Source of the DNA: Verrucomicrobiaceae bacterium UBA1938
GTDB lineage: Bacteria; Verrucomicrobiota; Verrucomicrobiia; Verrucomicrobiales; Verrucomicrobiaceae
Direction of reading: 5' to 3'
Assembly: GCA_002336895.1 (NCBI GenBank)
Contig: DDFC01000032.1
Location: forward strand, 309,902 to 373,901
Length of the DNA stretch: 64,000 nucleotides
The translations under genes were made by a program, and so were the position numbers. A model generated the notes under the pieces. It was given only the letters and a program-made list of their open reading frames with translations. It was not told the origin of the DNA and did no database searches. Of the stretch, positions 26,328 through 34,813 are shown one piece after another; within the stretch, counting starts at the first letter, position 1, and each line of letters opens with the position of its first letter.

Positions 26328-26945
26328 TCACGGAATCAATTTAACACTCAATCTCAAATTTTTTCCCACCATAACCACATACCCACCCAAGGCATCCCGT
26401 TTCTTCGCCAGTTCTTTCAAAAGATCCCTCAGGGTTCCTTTGAATGAAAAATTGGTGAGCTTGCAATCGATCTTTGACGAGTCAATAATTGGGACACCCA
26501 GAGAAAAAGTTTTATCTAGTTCAATGCTAGTCCCGGGCAAATTTAATCCTTGAAGCAACCCACTGGCGGTTCCATTGAATTTAACAATCTCCACATCTGC
26601 ATTGAATATTCTTCGCTCATTGTCCAACAGGTCCTTCTGAACAATTAGTATTTCATTTTTGGCAGGGATGGTAATGTCGGCATTTTTAATGGCCATTTTC
26701 AAAGCCTTAATGAAATCGGGTGGTGCGTTGCTTGTATCGATCAAATTAGCCAACATCATTAAACGAATATTATTCTGATTAAGGAGTGAGTGCTCCAATC
26801 CCACCACACGATTTTCGATGTATAAATGATTTTTAGTGATGGCCGAAATCTTATTCGTGTGCAAGCCCTCGAATACTTGAGCACGCACCATAGTGGGAGA
26901 GACAATGAAAGTTAATATGGCGCAAGCCAAAGCAGTGTTTTTCAT
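26328..26945 (-). CDS. Small secreted protein coupled to the serine-rich LamG gene (205 aa)
   Basis: A signal peptide ends T-M-V-R-A-Q at about residue 22. The mature part is mixed helix and strand and has no family I recognise. Its ATG overlaps the stop of the large LamG gene by four bases, so the two are translated together and their products probably act together at the surface. The coding sequence is clearly richer in A and T than the rest of the window, sharing this with the C-terminal third of the gene upstream. Confidence 0.72.
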   Translation of the reverse strand: MKNTALACAILTFIVSPTMVRAQVFEGLHTNKISAITKNHLYIENRVVGLEHSLLNQNNIRLMMLANLIDTSNAPPDFIKALKMAIKNADITIPAKNEILIVQKDLLDNERRIFNADVEIVKFNGTASGLLQGLNLPGTSIELDKTFSLGVPIIDSSKIDCKLTNFSFKGTLRDLLKELAKKRDALGGYVVMVGKNLRLSVKLIP

Positions 26946-29900
26946 GGCCAGTTAATCTGAAGGGTTTCCGCATCTTTTAACAACAAGTCACGGGTTCCAG
27001 CATCTAACTCCCAGGTGTCGTCAATTTTTATTCTAATTGTCCTTGTCTTATGCCCTGATGATGGCCCTGATGGCTGCGTATTAAGCCACTGATTAATCGT
27101 GTTCTGATTATCAGTTGGATTCTCTGAATAAGGAGGATTAGGCGCAGGAGCTCCTAGGCCAACTGGATCTGAATATTGGCCTAATGTCGAAAGATTTTGA
27201 TTGATCGAAGTAAAGCCACCTTGATCGAGTGATTCGGTCACTGCAGCCCCACTATACCCACGAAGATCCTCTCCAAATTGATCCTTGATTTGAACAACCA
27301 AAGTGGTCATTGCGAAAACGGACAAGAATTTTTTAGGAGGATTAACGCCCTGCATCGGCGGAGTAGTTGTACTATTCTGAGCAAGGGGGGTTGCCTGAAC
27401 ATTAAACTCTTGATTTAATGGTCTAGGCGATCCTACTGCCGCAGGTATAACCACAGTCAGGGTCTTGGTGGCGGTGATGCCTTCGCATATAGCTTCTAAG
27501 GTAACATCAGCCTCAGTACTGCTCGCCGTAGTCCCTGTAACTTTAAACTTAGCGCTCGATTCGGAGATGACACCTAGAGCTTCAATGGTGACTTTATCTG
27601 CTCCCTGAGTAGCTGATAATTGGATATTATTGGGATTGCCATTATTCGTCGTAACTGTCACCTCCTTTGACCGGTCGGCTTGGGGTGTAGTCACTCCAAT
27701 ACGACTCGGTCCTTCAATGGAAAGAGCGCTTGATGTGCTTTCACTACTGCTGCTGATACTTGAACTGCCATGGGATGTCTCCGAAGAATGCGATGACGAC
27801 GAACTGGAGCTTTGCACCGATGCCGATGACATGCTGGAGGACTCCTCGCTGCTGCTCTGCCCGCTGCTGCTCTGCCCGCTGCTTTCGCTGGACAGGCATT
27901 GGTAGCGATCTTGGAGATAGCCCTCCACCTGCTGGCGTTCGCTGTCTCCCAGAGCACGATTGTAGAACAGCACCTCCGCGACCCGCCCCACAAATCCTCC
28001 CGAACCCGTGCCACCGATGAGCTTCGGCAACCAGACCATGTAAGCAGGCGTGCTGCTGTCCTGCGCCACCAGCTGCCCCTGCCAGTAGATCCGCGCCTGC
28101 TTGTTGTCGTAGATAACGGTAAGCGGGCACAGGCAGCCCTGGACCGAGGCCGAAAGGCGCGTCGAGCCGCTGCCGCCGGGTTCTGACAGAGTCACCTGCC
28201 CCATGCTGGCGGCCACCGCAGCCACTGCGCCGGTCTGGCTGCTGTCCGGTGCGAACAGGCTGCCCGGCTCCCACAGCAAGTCCGAACAGGCCGCCACCAC
28301 CAGCGTGAAGCTGTTGGCCCCCAGTTCTCCGGCGAGCTCCAGCAGCAGCCCTTCTGCACCGGTGAACACCACCGCCGGCTGCACCCCAAAACTCGCCGCC
28401 TGCCATCCCGGCGCTGCATAGGTGGCCCACACCGCATCCGGCAGGCAGCCGTCCGCGCCGCCCCAGATCGTCACTTGGTTGTTCACGTTCAGACTCACGT
28501 TCGTATCCGCGCGCTGCCACGCCACCAGTCCGTCCGTCACCGGCACCGGGTCCGGTGGCAGCACCGGGCTGCATGAGGAGGAGGGCTCCATGCTCGAATG
28601 CATGGAGCTCTGCTCACTGCTCCTTGCTGAAGACCACGAACTCTCCTGCGAGGAGGACTGCGCGCTGGACTGTGCGGAACTCTGCCAGCTCGACTGCTGT
28701 GAACTCCACTCGCTGCTCTGCTCCGAACTCCATTGGCTCGACTGCTGTGACGACCAGGACGAGACCTCGCTCGACGCACTGCTGGAAGAGCTCTGGCAGC
28801 CGTAGCGGTTTTGCACATACTGCTCCACCAACTCGCGCTCATAATCTGAGAGCGCCCGGTTGTAAAAAAGCACCTCCGCCACCTCGCCCACGAAGCCCGC
28901 AGTAGGATCGTTGTTGATCCAACCGCCAAGATTGTGTGGAATGAAAACATCATACCAGGGCGCCGCACTGTCTTGGGCAACCAAGGCACCGCTGACATAC
29001 AACGCCGCCTGCTTGTTCTCATACCGCACTACAAGCGGGCACAGGCATCCGGCCATCCACGCCTCCAGACGGGGGCTGCTGACATACTCCAACTCATACA
29101 AACCCAGGCTCTGCGTGCCTGCCGAAACATCCGCATTTGCACTGCCGACGCCACCGTCGTCAGAGAGCAGCATCCGCTGCCCGGCCACCCCGCTGCCATT
29201 CCACACACGTTCTGCCTCCGGTCGGGCCACCACGAACAGGGTGAAGTTGTTAACTCCCAGCGCTCCCGACTGCAGGGTCAACTGCTGCATCTGCCCTTCA
29301 GTGAACTCAAGCCCTGGCCACGTCCCAAATGAATTTTCAACGATCTGCGGCCCCAGGGTGCCCGCACGCACCATGTCCGGCAGACAGTGGCACACCGGAC
29401 CCCAGGTGCTAATCCCGTCAAAATCCTGGTTCACGTTCAAATCCGAACGCTGCCATGCCACCAGCCCCTCCGTCACCGGCACCGGGTCTGACGGCATCTC
29501 ACAACTGCATGACGAGGAGGACGACGACGACTCCGCACTCGACTGCTCCGAGCTTTGCGCGCTGGACTGCTCGCTGCTCCACGCCGAGGACCACGAGCTT
29601 TCCTGCGAGGACCACGAACTCTCCTGCGAGGACGACTGCTCACTGGACTGCTCTGAGCTTCGCTCCGAGCTGCTGCTCGAGCTTTGCTCCGAACTCCATT
29701 CGCTGCTCCATTGCGAAGACCACGACGACATCTCGCTCGACGCGCTGCTGGAAGACGACGGCCCGCAGGCATACTTGTTCTGCACATACTGCTCCACCTG
29801 GTGCCGTTCCCACTCGCTCAGCGCACGGTTGTAGATCAGCACCTCCGCGATGTCCCCCGCAAACCCGCCTATGCCCCCTCCCGGCCCGCCGATCCCATGC

Positions 29901-30457
29901 GGCGCGTTCACCGGCTGAGATGGCGTGCTCTCATCACTGATCACATTGTCTCCCGTCAGCCAGACGCTCAGCGCCTGGTTCTCATAGCGCACCACCAGCG
30001 GGCAGAAACAAGCGGCGTCCGCCTCGGCCTCCGCACGCGGATAACCGCTGGCTCCAAACTCATACACCCCCACCCCGTTCCACCCTACCGACACCGCCGC
30101 ATGCGTCAGCGTCTCTGAGCCGTCCTGATAAAACACCATCTTCTGCCCCGGCAGCCCCTCCCCGCCCTGCTGGCGCTGATCCAGGCTGCGGCCCACCACG
30201 ACCAATGTGAAGCTGTTTTGCGCGATCACCCCCATTTCCAGAAACAGCCCCTGTGCCCCTTCAAAACGCAGCACCGGGTAGCCGTTGATCTGGTCCTCCA
30301 GCCACTGCGGCCGGGACGATCCAATCGCCGCAGCCCGCACACCTTCAATGTCCGCCGCCCCCCACGACACCACCGTGCCATCCAACTGAAAGTCAACGTT
30401 CGTGTCCGAGCACAACCACACACTTAAACCGTCGGTAACAGGAGGAAAAGCAGGCAT
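26942..30457 (-). CDS. Large modular protein: three LamG-like domains joined by serine-rich linkers
   Basis: The 1171-residue product has three similar blocks of about 220 residues, each opening V-T-D/E-G-L-V-A-W and closing A-E-V-L-F-Y-N-R-A-L-S-x-x-E-R, the ending typical of concanavalin/LamG-like domains in PVC bacteria. Between them are low-complexity linkers of 60-100 residues made of Ser with Trp, Gln and Glu. After the third linker comes a C-terminal part of about 260 residues with immunoglobulin-like strand patterns. No classic signal peptide is seen at ATG 30457; the longer frame from a TTG at 30547 does not supply one either. It is probably a cell-surface or appendage protein, perhaps glycosylated on the linkers. 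Confidence 0.78.
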   Translation of the reverse strand: MPAFPPVTDGLSVWLCSDTNVDFQLDGTVVSWGAADIEGVRAAAIGSSRPQWLEDQINGYPVLRFEGAQGLFLEMGVIAQNSFTLVVVGRSLDQRQQGGEGLPGQKMVFYQDGSETLTHAAVSVGWNGVGVYEFGASGYPRAEAEADAACFCPLVVRYENQALSVWLTGDNVISDESTPSQPVNAPHGIGGPGGGIGGFAGDIAEVLIYNRALSEWERHQVEQYVQNKYACGPSSSSSASSEMSSWSSQWSSEWSSEQSSSSSSERSSEQSSEQSSSQESSWSSQESSWSSAWSSEQSSAQSSEQSSAESSSSSSSCSCEMPSDPVPVTEGLVAWQRSDLNVNQDFDGISTWGPVCHCLPDMVRAGTLGPQIVENSFGTWPGLEFTEGQMQQLTLQSGALGVNNFTLFVVARPEAERVWNGSGVAGQRMLLSDDGGVGSANADVSAGTQSLGLYELEYVSSPRLEAWMAGCLCPLVVRYENKQAALYVSGALVAQDSAAPWYDVFIPHNLGGWINNDPTAGFVGEVAEVLFYNRALSDYERELVEQYVQNRYGCQSSSSSASSEVSSWSSQQSSQWSSEQSSEWSSQQSSWQSSAQSSAQSSSQESSWSSARSSEQSSMHSSMEPSSSCSPVLPPDPVPVTDGLVAWQRADTNVSLNVNNQVTIWGGADGCLPDAVWATYAAPGWQAASFGVQPAVVFTGAEGLLLELAGELGANSFTLVVAACSDLLWEPGSLFAPDSSQTGAVAAVAASMGQVTLSEPGGSGSTRLSASVQGCLCPLTVIYDNKQARIYWQGQLVAQDSSTPAYMVWLPKLIGGTGSGGFVGRVAEVLFYNRALGDSERQQVEGYLQDRYQCLSSESSGQSSSGQSSSEESSSMSSASVQSSSSSSSHSSETSHGSSSISSSSESTSSALSIEGPSRIGVTTPQADRSKEVTVTTNNGNPNNIQLSATQGADKVTIEALGVISESSAKFKVTGTTASSTEADVTLEAICEGITATKTLTVVIPAAVGSPRPLNQEFNVQATPLAQNSTTTPPMQGVNPPKKFLSVFAMTTLVVQIKDQFGEDLRGYSGAAVTESLDQGGFTSINQNLSTLGQYSDPVGLGAPAPNPPYSENPTDNQNTINQWLNTQPSGPSSGHKTRTIRIKIDDTWELDAGTRDLLLKDAETLQINWP
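27720..27890 (-). repeat. Serine-rich linker 3 of the LamG protein
   Basis: Low-complexity coding repeat of serine codons with occasional Gln, Glu, His and Met. It joins the third LamG-like domain to the C-terminal part, and the base composition shifts towards A and T just past its end. Confidence 0.8.
28560..28800 (-). repeat. Serine-rich linker 2 of the LamG protein
   Basis: Low-complexity coding repeat built from S-S-x units in which x is mainly Trp, Gln or Glu. It separates LamG-like domains 2 and 3 and is a likely site of length variation by slippage or recombination. Confidence 0.8.
29495..29775 (-). repeat. Serine-rich linker 1 of the LamG protein
   Basis: The longest of the three linkers, again S-S-x units with Trp, Gln, Glu and Ala, ending in an uninterrupted serine run and a Cys-Ser-Cys. 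It separates LamG-like domains 1 and 2. Confidence 0.8.
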
Positions 30458-30935
30458 AATAGAATGATGATGAGGAGTTTGACAAAGCAAATGTACTTGA
30501 CGCGGAATGAAGTGACCCGCAGCGTTTGCGCCGATGATGCGCTTCAAGCGCTGTTACACGATTGAACAGGAGAGAATGAAAACATTCTCTCCAAGAGGGA
30601 AGCGGGAGCTTCTGGAGGCGGGCAGTCTGAAGGCTGCTTGCCCCTTGCTGCAGTCGGCGGGAACGACATGACCGCCTGATTTTTCGACCCGTAAGACAAT
30701 GCGGCCATTCTAACGAACTGAGAGCCAATGGGATGTTGTAAAACGGAGCTCATGATTTCGGACATTTTCCAACATCTTACATTAATAACTCCAATTAACT
30801 CAACATAATACTTAATTTTGTTTTTTATTCTTAATATCATATTAAGAATACACCTATGAATGAATGCCGTTGACGATCATTCCATGTTTTTAACCTCGGG
30901 CATGCTACAGACCACCTTGCAGGTGAAAAGGCTTG
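30458..30935. other. Intergenic region upstream of the LamG gene, AT-rich in its distal part
   Basis: No convincing gene is present in this stretch of about 480 bases. The part at 30,760-30,880 is strikingly AT-rich for this window and contains a 25-bp palindrome. It probably holds the promoter of the LamG/secreted-protein operon. Confidence 0.5.
30826..30850. promoter_or_regulatory. 25-bp AT-rich palindrome
   Basis: Twelve-base arms (TATTCTTAATAT and its complement) flank a single central C. It lies in the AT-rich segment about 370 bases upstream of the LamG gene start. The symmetry fits a dimeric regulator site; it lacks the GC-rich stem expected of a terminator. Confidence 0.45.
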
Positions 30936-31058
30936 ATGAGCGCAAACGAAACTGAACTCGTCCGCGCTGTCGCGCGCGAGACTTTCAGTTGTGTGCGCGA
31001 TGCGCTGGACGAGGGCGGATTTCCCTACCGTTTTCTTTTCTGCTGCGCACGCTTGTGA
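30936..31058 (+). pseudogene. trpS 3'-end remnant in a 40-codon frame
   Basis: The frame reads L-V-R-A-V-A-R-E-T-F-S-C-V-R-D-A-L, matching the C-terminus of the trpS product (A-R-A-V-A-R-K-T-L-S-R-V-R-D-A-V). Five of the six base differences in the aligned 49 change an amino acid, as expected for a copy no longer under selection. It runs into the 3' end of rnr on the opposite strand. It is best read as the displaced old end of trpS, or a duplicated attachment site, and not as a working gene. Confidence 0.6.
30962..31010 (+). repeat. Direct repeat, copy 2: decayed trpS 3' end
   Basis: Matches 22,753-22,801 at 43 of 49 positions in the same orientation, 8,209 bases away. It marks the right boundary of the accessory block, immediately before the rnr 3' end. 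Confidence 0.75.
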
Positions 31059-33253
31059 CCGTGTCCCGGCTTGCGCGGCGGTGCGGCAGGCCGTTTGGAA
31101 TCACGACTCTGCGGCCCGCGCCGATCCCGCCGATCTGAGTCTTCGGCATGCTTCGGCTTGCCGCGCTGCGGCACGGGCATGAAATCCACCTGCTTCTTGA
31201 TGCTGTCCACCTTGTAGATCTGCACGGCGACGTGGTCGCCGACTTTGAAGACGCGGCGTGTATGACGCCCCGTGATCTGACGTGCGGAGGGATCAAACAC
31301 ATAGAAGTCGTCCTGGATCGCGGAGAGCGGCACGCCACCGCTGAGGCCGAGGTCCGGCACATCGACAAAGAAACCGAAATTCCTCACATCGGTGACAAGC
31401 GCGTCATAAGGCTGCGGCTTTTTCGAGACAAGCTGAGCCTTCAGGTAGGCGTAGAGTTTGACCTCCTTGCTGTCGCGTTCAGCATCCGCCGAGTTCTTTT
31501 CGGTCGTGCTGATGTGATCTGCGATCTGCCTGGCGACGCCCGCCTGCAGCTCGACTTTGTCGAACAAGGAACGATGCACGACGAGATCGGCGTAACGGCG
31601 GATGGGCGAGGTGAAATGCGTGTACTTTGTCTTGGCGAGACCGTAATGACCGAGCGGCTCCACGGCATACCGCGCCCGCATCATTGAGCGCAGGAAACCA
31701 ATCTTCAATGCCGGGCCAATCGGCAGCGTATCTAGGCGGCTGAGAAGCTTCTGCACCTCCGGGCGATGCGTGAGGTTTCCGCAGGGCACGCGGTGGCTCA
31801 GCACGTCTTCACGATAATCATTGAGCCGCTTTTCCTTCGGTGACTCGTGGACACGGTACACGGACGGACGGTTCAGCCCCATGAGACGGCCTGCGACGGC
31901 CTCGTTGGCCAGCAGCATGTATTCCTCGATCAACTGGTGCGAGACATCGTTTTCGATGCGTTCGATGCGCAGCACCTTGCCGTGTTCATCCAGACGGATC
32001 TTGTTCTCAGGGAAGTCGAGATCCAGCGAGCCATTCTTGAAACGCAGGTGGCGGACCTTCTGCGCCATCGCATGGGCATCGTGCAGCATCTGCTCGGTTT
32101 CATTGTTCGGCGGTGCCTGCAGCACGGAAAACGCCTCCTTGTAGGTAAAGCGTCTCTTCGAGCGGATCACGGCGGAGTAAAACTTCGCATTCACCACCTC
32201 TCCGTGCTTGGACATCACAAACTCCACGCACTTCGTCAGGCGGTCCACGTTCGGCTTCAGGGAGCACAGCTCGTTGCTCAGTGCCTCCGGCAGCATCGGG
32301 ATCACACGATCCACCAGGTAGGTCGAGTTTCCACGCTTGCTCGCTTCCACATCCAGTGCGCTGCCCGGCTTCACATAGTGGGACACATCCGCGATGTGCA
32401 CCCACAGCCTCCACTGCTCACCTTCCTGCTTCATGCAGATGGCGTCATCAAAATCCTTCGCGTCATCCGGGTCGATGGTCACCACGTTGTGCGGGCGGCA
32501 GTCCACACGCCCGGCGCACTCCTGCGCGCTCGGTTGGTTGTCAGGGCGCGATTTCGCAATCGCATGCGCCTCATGCAGCACATTCTTGGGGAAGTGCAGC
32601 GGCAGGTCGTAGTTCCGCAGCACGGAGAGCATGTCCACACCCTCCTCATCTGGCGGTCCCAGCACCTCGATCACCTCGCCCTCAGGAGCCACTTTCCCAC
32701 TGCCCCATTGCGTGATCTCCACCACCACCTTGTCACCCATGTTGGCCCTGCGGCCCACATCACGCGGCTCAGGCACATAGATCACTCCCGGCAGGCGCGG
32801 ATCATCCGGCGTCACGTGCAGAAACTGCTTCGTACGCTGCAGCGTTCCCACCACCTGCGTACGTCTGCGCTCCAAAATGCGCACCACGCTTCCGCTTCTG
32901 TCCTGCTGCCCCGGCTTGAAATCGAGTCGGACCAATACGCGGTCGCCATGCATGGCGGTGTCCATCTTGCTCTCAGGCACGCTGATCTCAGCGCCCCCTC
33001 CTTCATCCGGCATCACAAATCCACGGCCGCCTCTTGTCACTTGGATCACTCCAGGCACCAGGTCCGCCTCCTCGGCTTCGATGTAGCGGTTTCCCTTCGT
33101 GCGAAGAATCTTTCCCTGCTTTTCCAGGCGTTTGAGCAGGCCTTGCAGCACCTGCTGTTGATTGGGCTTCAGGCCCAGTTGTGAGAGCAGCTCCGGCACA
33201 TTCGAGGGTATGTAATCCTCACTGCCCAGCAGCCCCATTAATTTCTTTTCCAT
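31025..33253 (-). CDS. rnr: Ribonuclease R
   Basis: Processive 3'-5' exoribonuclease of the RNB family that degrades structured RNA. The 742-residue chain has an N-terminal helix-turn-helix-like part, two cold-shock domains (about 65-200), the RNB catalytic domain with the metal-binding D-P-D-D-A-K-D-F-D-D at 261-270, a C-terminal S1 domain (about 635-700), and a basic Arg/Lys/His-rich tail of about 45 residues as in other RNase R proteins. Start is the ATG at 33253. Its 3' end abuts the accessory block beside trpS. Confidence 0.96.
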   Translation of the reverse strand: MEKKLMGLLGSEDYIPSNVPELLSQLGLKPNQQQVLQGLLKRLEKQGKILRTKGNRYIEAEEADLVPGVIQVTRGGRGFVMPDEGGGAEISVPESKMDTAMHGDRVLVRLDFKPGQQDRSGSVVRILERRRTQVVGTLQRTKQFLHVTPDDPRLPGVIYVPEPRDVGRRANMGDKVVVEITQWGSGKVAPEGEVIEVLGPPDEEGVDMLSVLRNYDLPLHFPKNVLHEAHAIAKSRPDNQPSAQECAGRVDCRPHNVVTIDPDDAKDFDDAICMKQEGEQWRLWVHIADVSHYVKPGSALDVEASKRGNSTYLVDRVIPMLPEALSNELCSLKPNVDRLTKCVEFVMSKHGEVVNAKFYSAVIRSKRRFTYKEAFSVLQAPPNNETEQMLHDAHAMAQKVRHLRFKNGSLDLDFPENKIRLDEHGKVLRIERIENDVSHQLIEEYMLLANEAVAGRLMGLNRPSVYRVHESPKEKRLNDYREDVLSHRVPCGNLTHRPEVQKLLSRLDTLPIGPALKIGFLRSMMRARYAVEPLGHYGLAKTKYTHFTSPIRRYADLVVHRSLFDKVELQAGVARQIADHISTTEKNSADAERDSKEVKLYAYLKAQLVSKKPQPYDALVTDVRNFGFFVDVPDLGLSGGVPLSAIQDDFYVFDPSARQITGRHTRRVFKVGDHVAVQIYKVDSIKKQVDFMPVPQRGKPKHAEDSDRRDRRGPQSRDSKRPAAPPRKPGHGHKRAQQKRKR

Positions 33254-33560
33254 CCGCTATCATGGCACACAAAAGAGAAAAGACGAATCATTCGTTGTTT
33301 GCCCCCCCGCAGCCCTGCCTCTTGCGCAGGCACAATGCCTGGATGCTGCATGACAATGCGCGGTGCTGCTGCCGGTCCTGCCGCAGGCTGTTTGTCAAAA
33401 CTCACTCCAGTAACTTCTCTTTGTGCCGCTCCTCGTGGATTTGCAGACATGCTTCCCTGCTTCACAGCGAACACGCCGCCCCCGCTCGGATCACCCGAAG
33501 AAAGACTGGCAGAGGACTGGCCACGACAGATGGCACGCGCTGACGGCGCTCGGAACGGTC
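33254..33560. other. Non-coding gap between rnr and the AI-2E-type transporter gene
   Basis: About 300 bases. The short frames here have no recognisable domains or ribosome binding sites, and I see no clear hairpin or palindrome. It should hold the rnr promoter and the 3' end of the upstream transcript. Confidence 0.4.
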
Positions 33561-34751
33561 TTATTTTTCGCGTCCGGGGATTTCTGTGCTGGCACCGCTG
33601 CCGATGGTTTCATCTTCATTGAGCTGAAGGTCATAGCCTGCCACCTCCACCTCGCCGTGACGAATTTTTTTCTTGGCCATGGCGACGGAGATCCAGTGGA
33701 ACTCGGCGTTGTTGTCGAGGAGGACCTTGAGCACCATGGTGAGCGGCACGGCGAGGAACATGCCTAGCGGCCCCCATAGCCAGCCCCAGAAGATGACGGA
33801 AAGAATGACGACAAGCGGAGAGATGCCGAAGCGGTTTCCGAGCATGGTGGGCTGCACGAAGTTATCGAGGAAGAAATTGATGCCGCCGTAGCCAAGCGCG
33901 ACGAAGATGGCCGTGCCAGGCCCGTGCTGCACGAGGGCCTCCACGATGGCAGGCACGGAGGCGGCGGTGCTGCCGACAGCGGGAATGTAATTGAACAGGA
34001 AAGCAAGCAGCGCCCAGAGGAGGGGGTAGTGCAGGTCGAAAAACCAGCACCAGAAGCCCGCCATGAGGCCGGTGAGGGCGCTGATGAGGGTTTTGACCCC
34101 GAGGTACTTCTGGATGTCGTCCGCGCTGCGCATGAGGCCGCTGAGGTCGGGGCCGCCGGAGAGGCTGACGGCCTGCAGGCGGCTCTGCGTGCCGTGTGCC
34201 TCCATGAGGATGAACATCATGACGATGATGACCATGATGAGGCTGGCGAGGAAGGTGGCCAGGGTGCCAAAGGTGCTGATGCCCAGGGAGCCGAGATTGC
34301 TCATCACATCCTGCTGGGTGGCCCAGCTGATGAGGTTGTTCCAGTCAAACAAGCCGCTGACGGTGGCCTTGGCACCGGCGACGCCTTTGGCTTCAACCCA
34401 AGCGGCAGCTTCGTTGGAATACATCTGGAGGCCACGCAGGTAGCGGGGGAGATCCGCCCAGAAGCTGATGAGCAGGCGAACGCCGACGGTAATGAGACCG
34501 GCCAGAGCGCTGAGATTTACCAGCATGGTGATGCCCAAAGCCAGACCGGCGGGCACTCGGTGCCGGCGCAGCCAGCGCACCATCGGGTAGCTGAGAACCG
34601 CGAGGAAGAAGGCATAGACGATGGGCACGAGCACATTGGCTGCGATCTTGAGTCCGGTGAGGACGACAAAGAGACAGGCCAGAGTCACCACCGCCTGAGA
34701 GCCTTTCCGGCCCCAATCCACCGGGTGATCTTGATCCTGAAACAACGACAT
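33561..34751 (-). CDS. AI-2E family transporter (PerM/YhhQ-type permease)
   Basis: The 396-residue protein (ATG 34751; a TTG at 34760 is unlikely) has about eight membrane helices in the family order: paired N-terminal helices, a soluble loop, then a C-terminal block with F-N-Y-I-P-A-V-G-S, G-N-R-F-G-I-S-P-L-V-V-I-L-S and G-P-L-G-M-F-L-A-V-P-L. The family includes TqsA, an exporter of autoinducer-2, and various ion exporters, so the substrate is unknown. It is divergent from the M48 protease gene, 62 bases apart. Confidence 0.9.
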   Translation of the reverse strand: MSLFQDQDHPVDWGRKGSQAVVTLACLFVVLTGLKIAANVLVPIVYAFFLAVLSYPMVRWLRRHRVPAGLALGITMLVNLSALAGLITVGVRLLISFWADLPRYLRGLQMYSNEAAAWVEAKGVAGAKATVSGLFDWNNLISWATQQDVMSNLGSLGISTFGTLATFLASLIMVIIVMMFILMEAHGTQSRLQAVSLSGGPDLSGLMRSADDIQKYLGVKTLISALTGLMAGFWCWFFDLHYPLLWALLAFLFNYIPAVGSTAASVPAIVEALVQHGPGTAIFVALGYGGINFFLDNFVQPTMLGNRFGISPLVVILSVIFWGWLWGPLGMFLAVPLTMVLKVLLDNNAEFHWISVAMAKKKIRHGEVEVAGYDLQLNEDETIGSGASTEIPGREK

Positions 34752-34813
34752 GAGCTGCAATGCCGCAAAATAGGCGCTGGCTCAAGATTTTTCCATACGC
34801 TATAAAGCCGGGC

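Noticed and set aside
27744..28574. Alternative-frame 276-codon reading within the LamG gene
   Set aside because: It is a frame-shifted reading of repeat-coding DNA (Gly/Ala/Arg-rich) and lacks its own start signals.
28560..29775. Serine-linker repeats considered as a CRISPR array
   Set aside because: The repeats are coding, in frame, of variable unit length and without unique spacers; no cas genes are in the window.
30544..30840. 98-codon minus-strand frame upstream of the LamG gene
   Set aside because: Mixed composition crossing an AT-rich to GC-rich border, with no domain; more likely promoter region.
33181..33543. 120-codon plus-strand frame in the gap after rnr
   Set aside because: Cys/Arg-rich translation with no motif, partly antisense to the rnr start.
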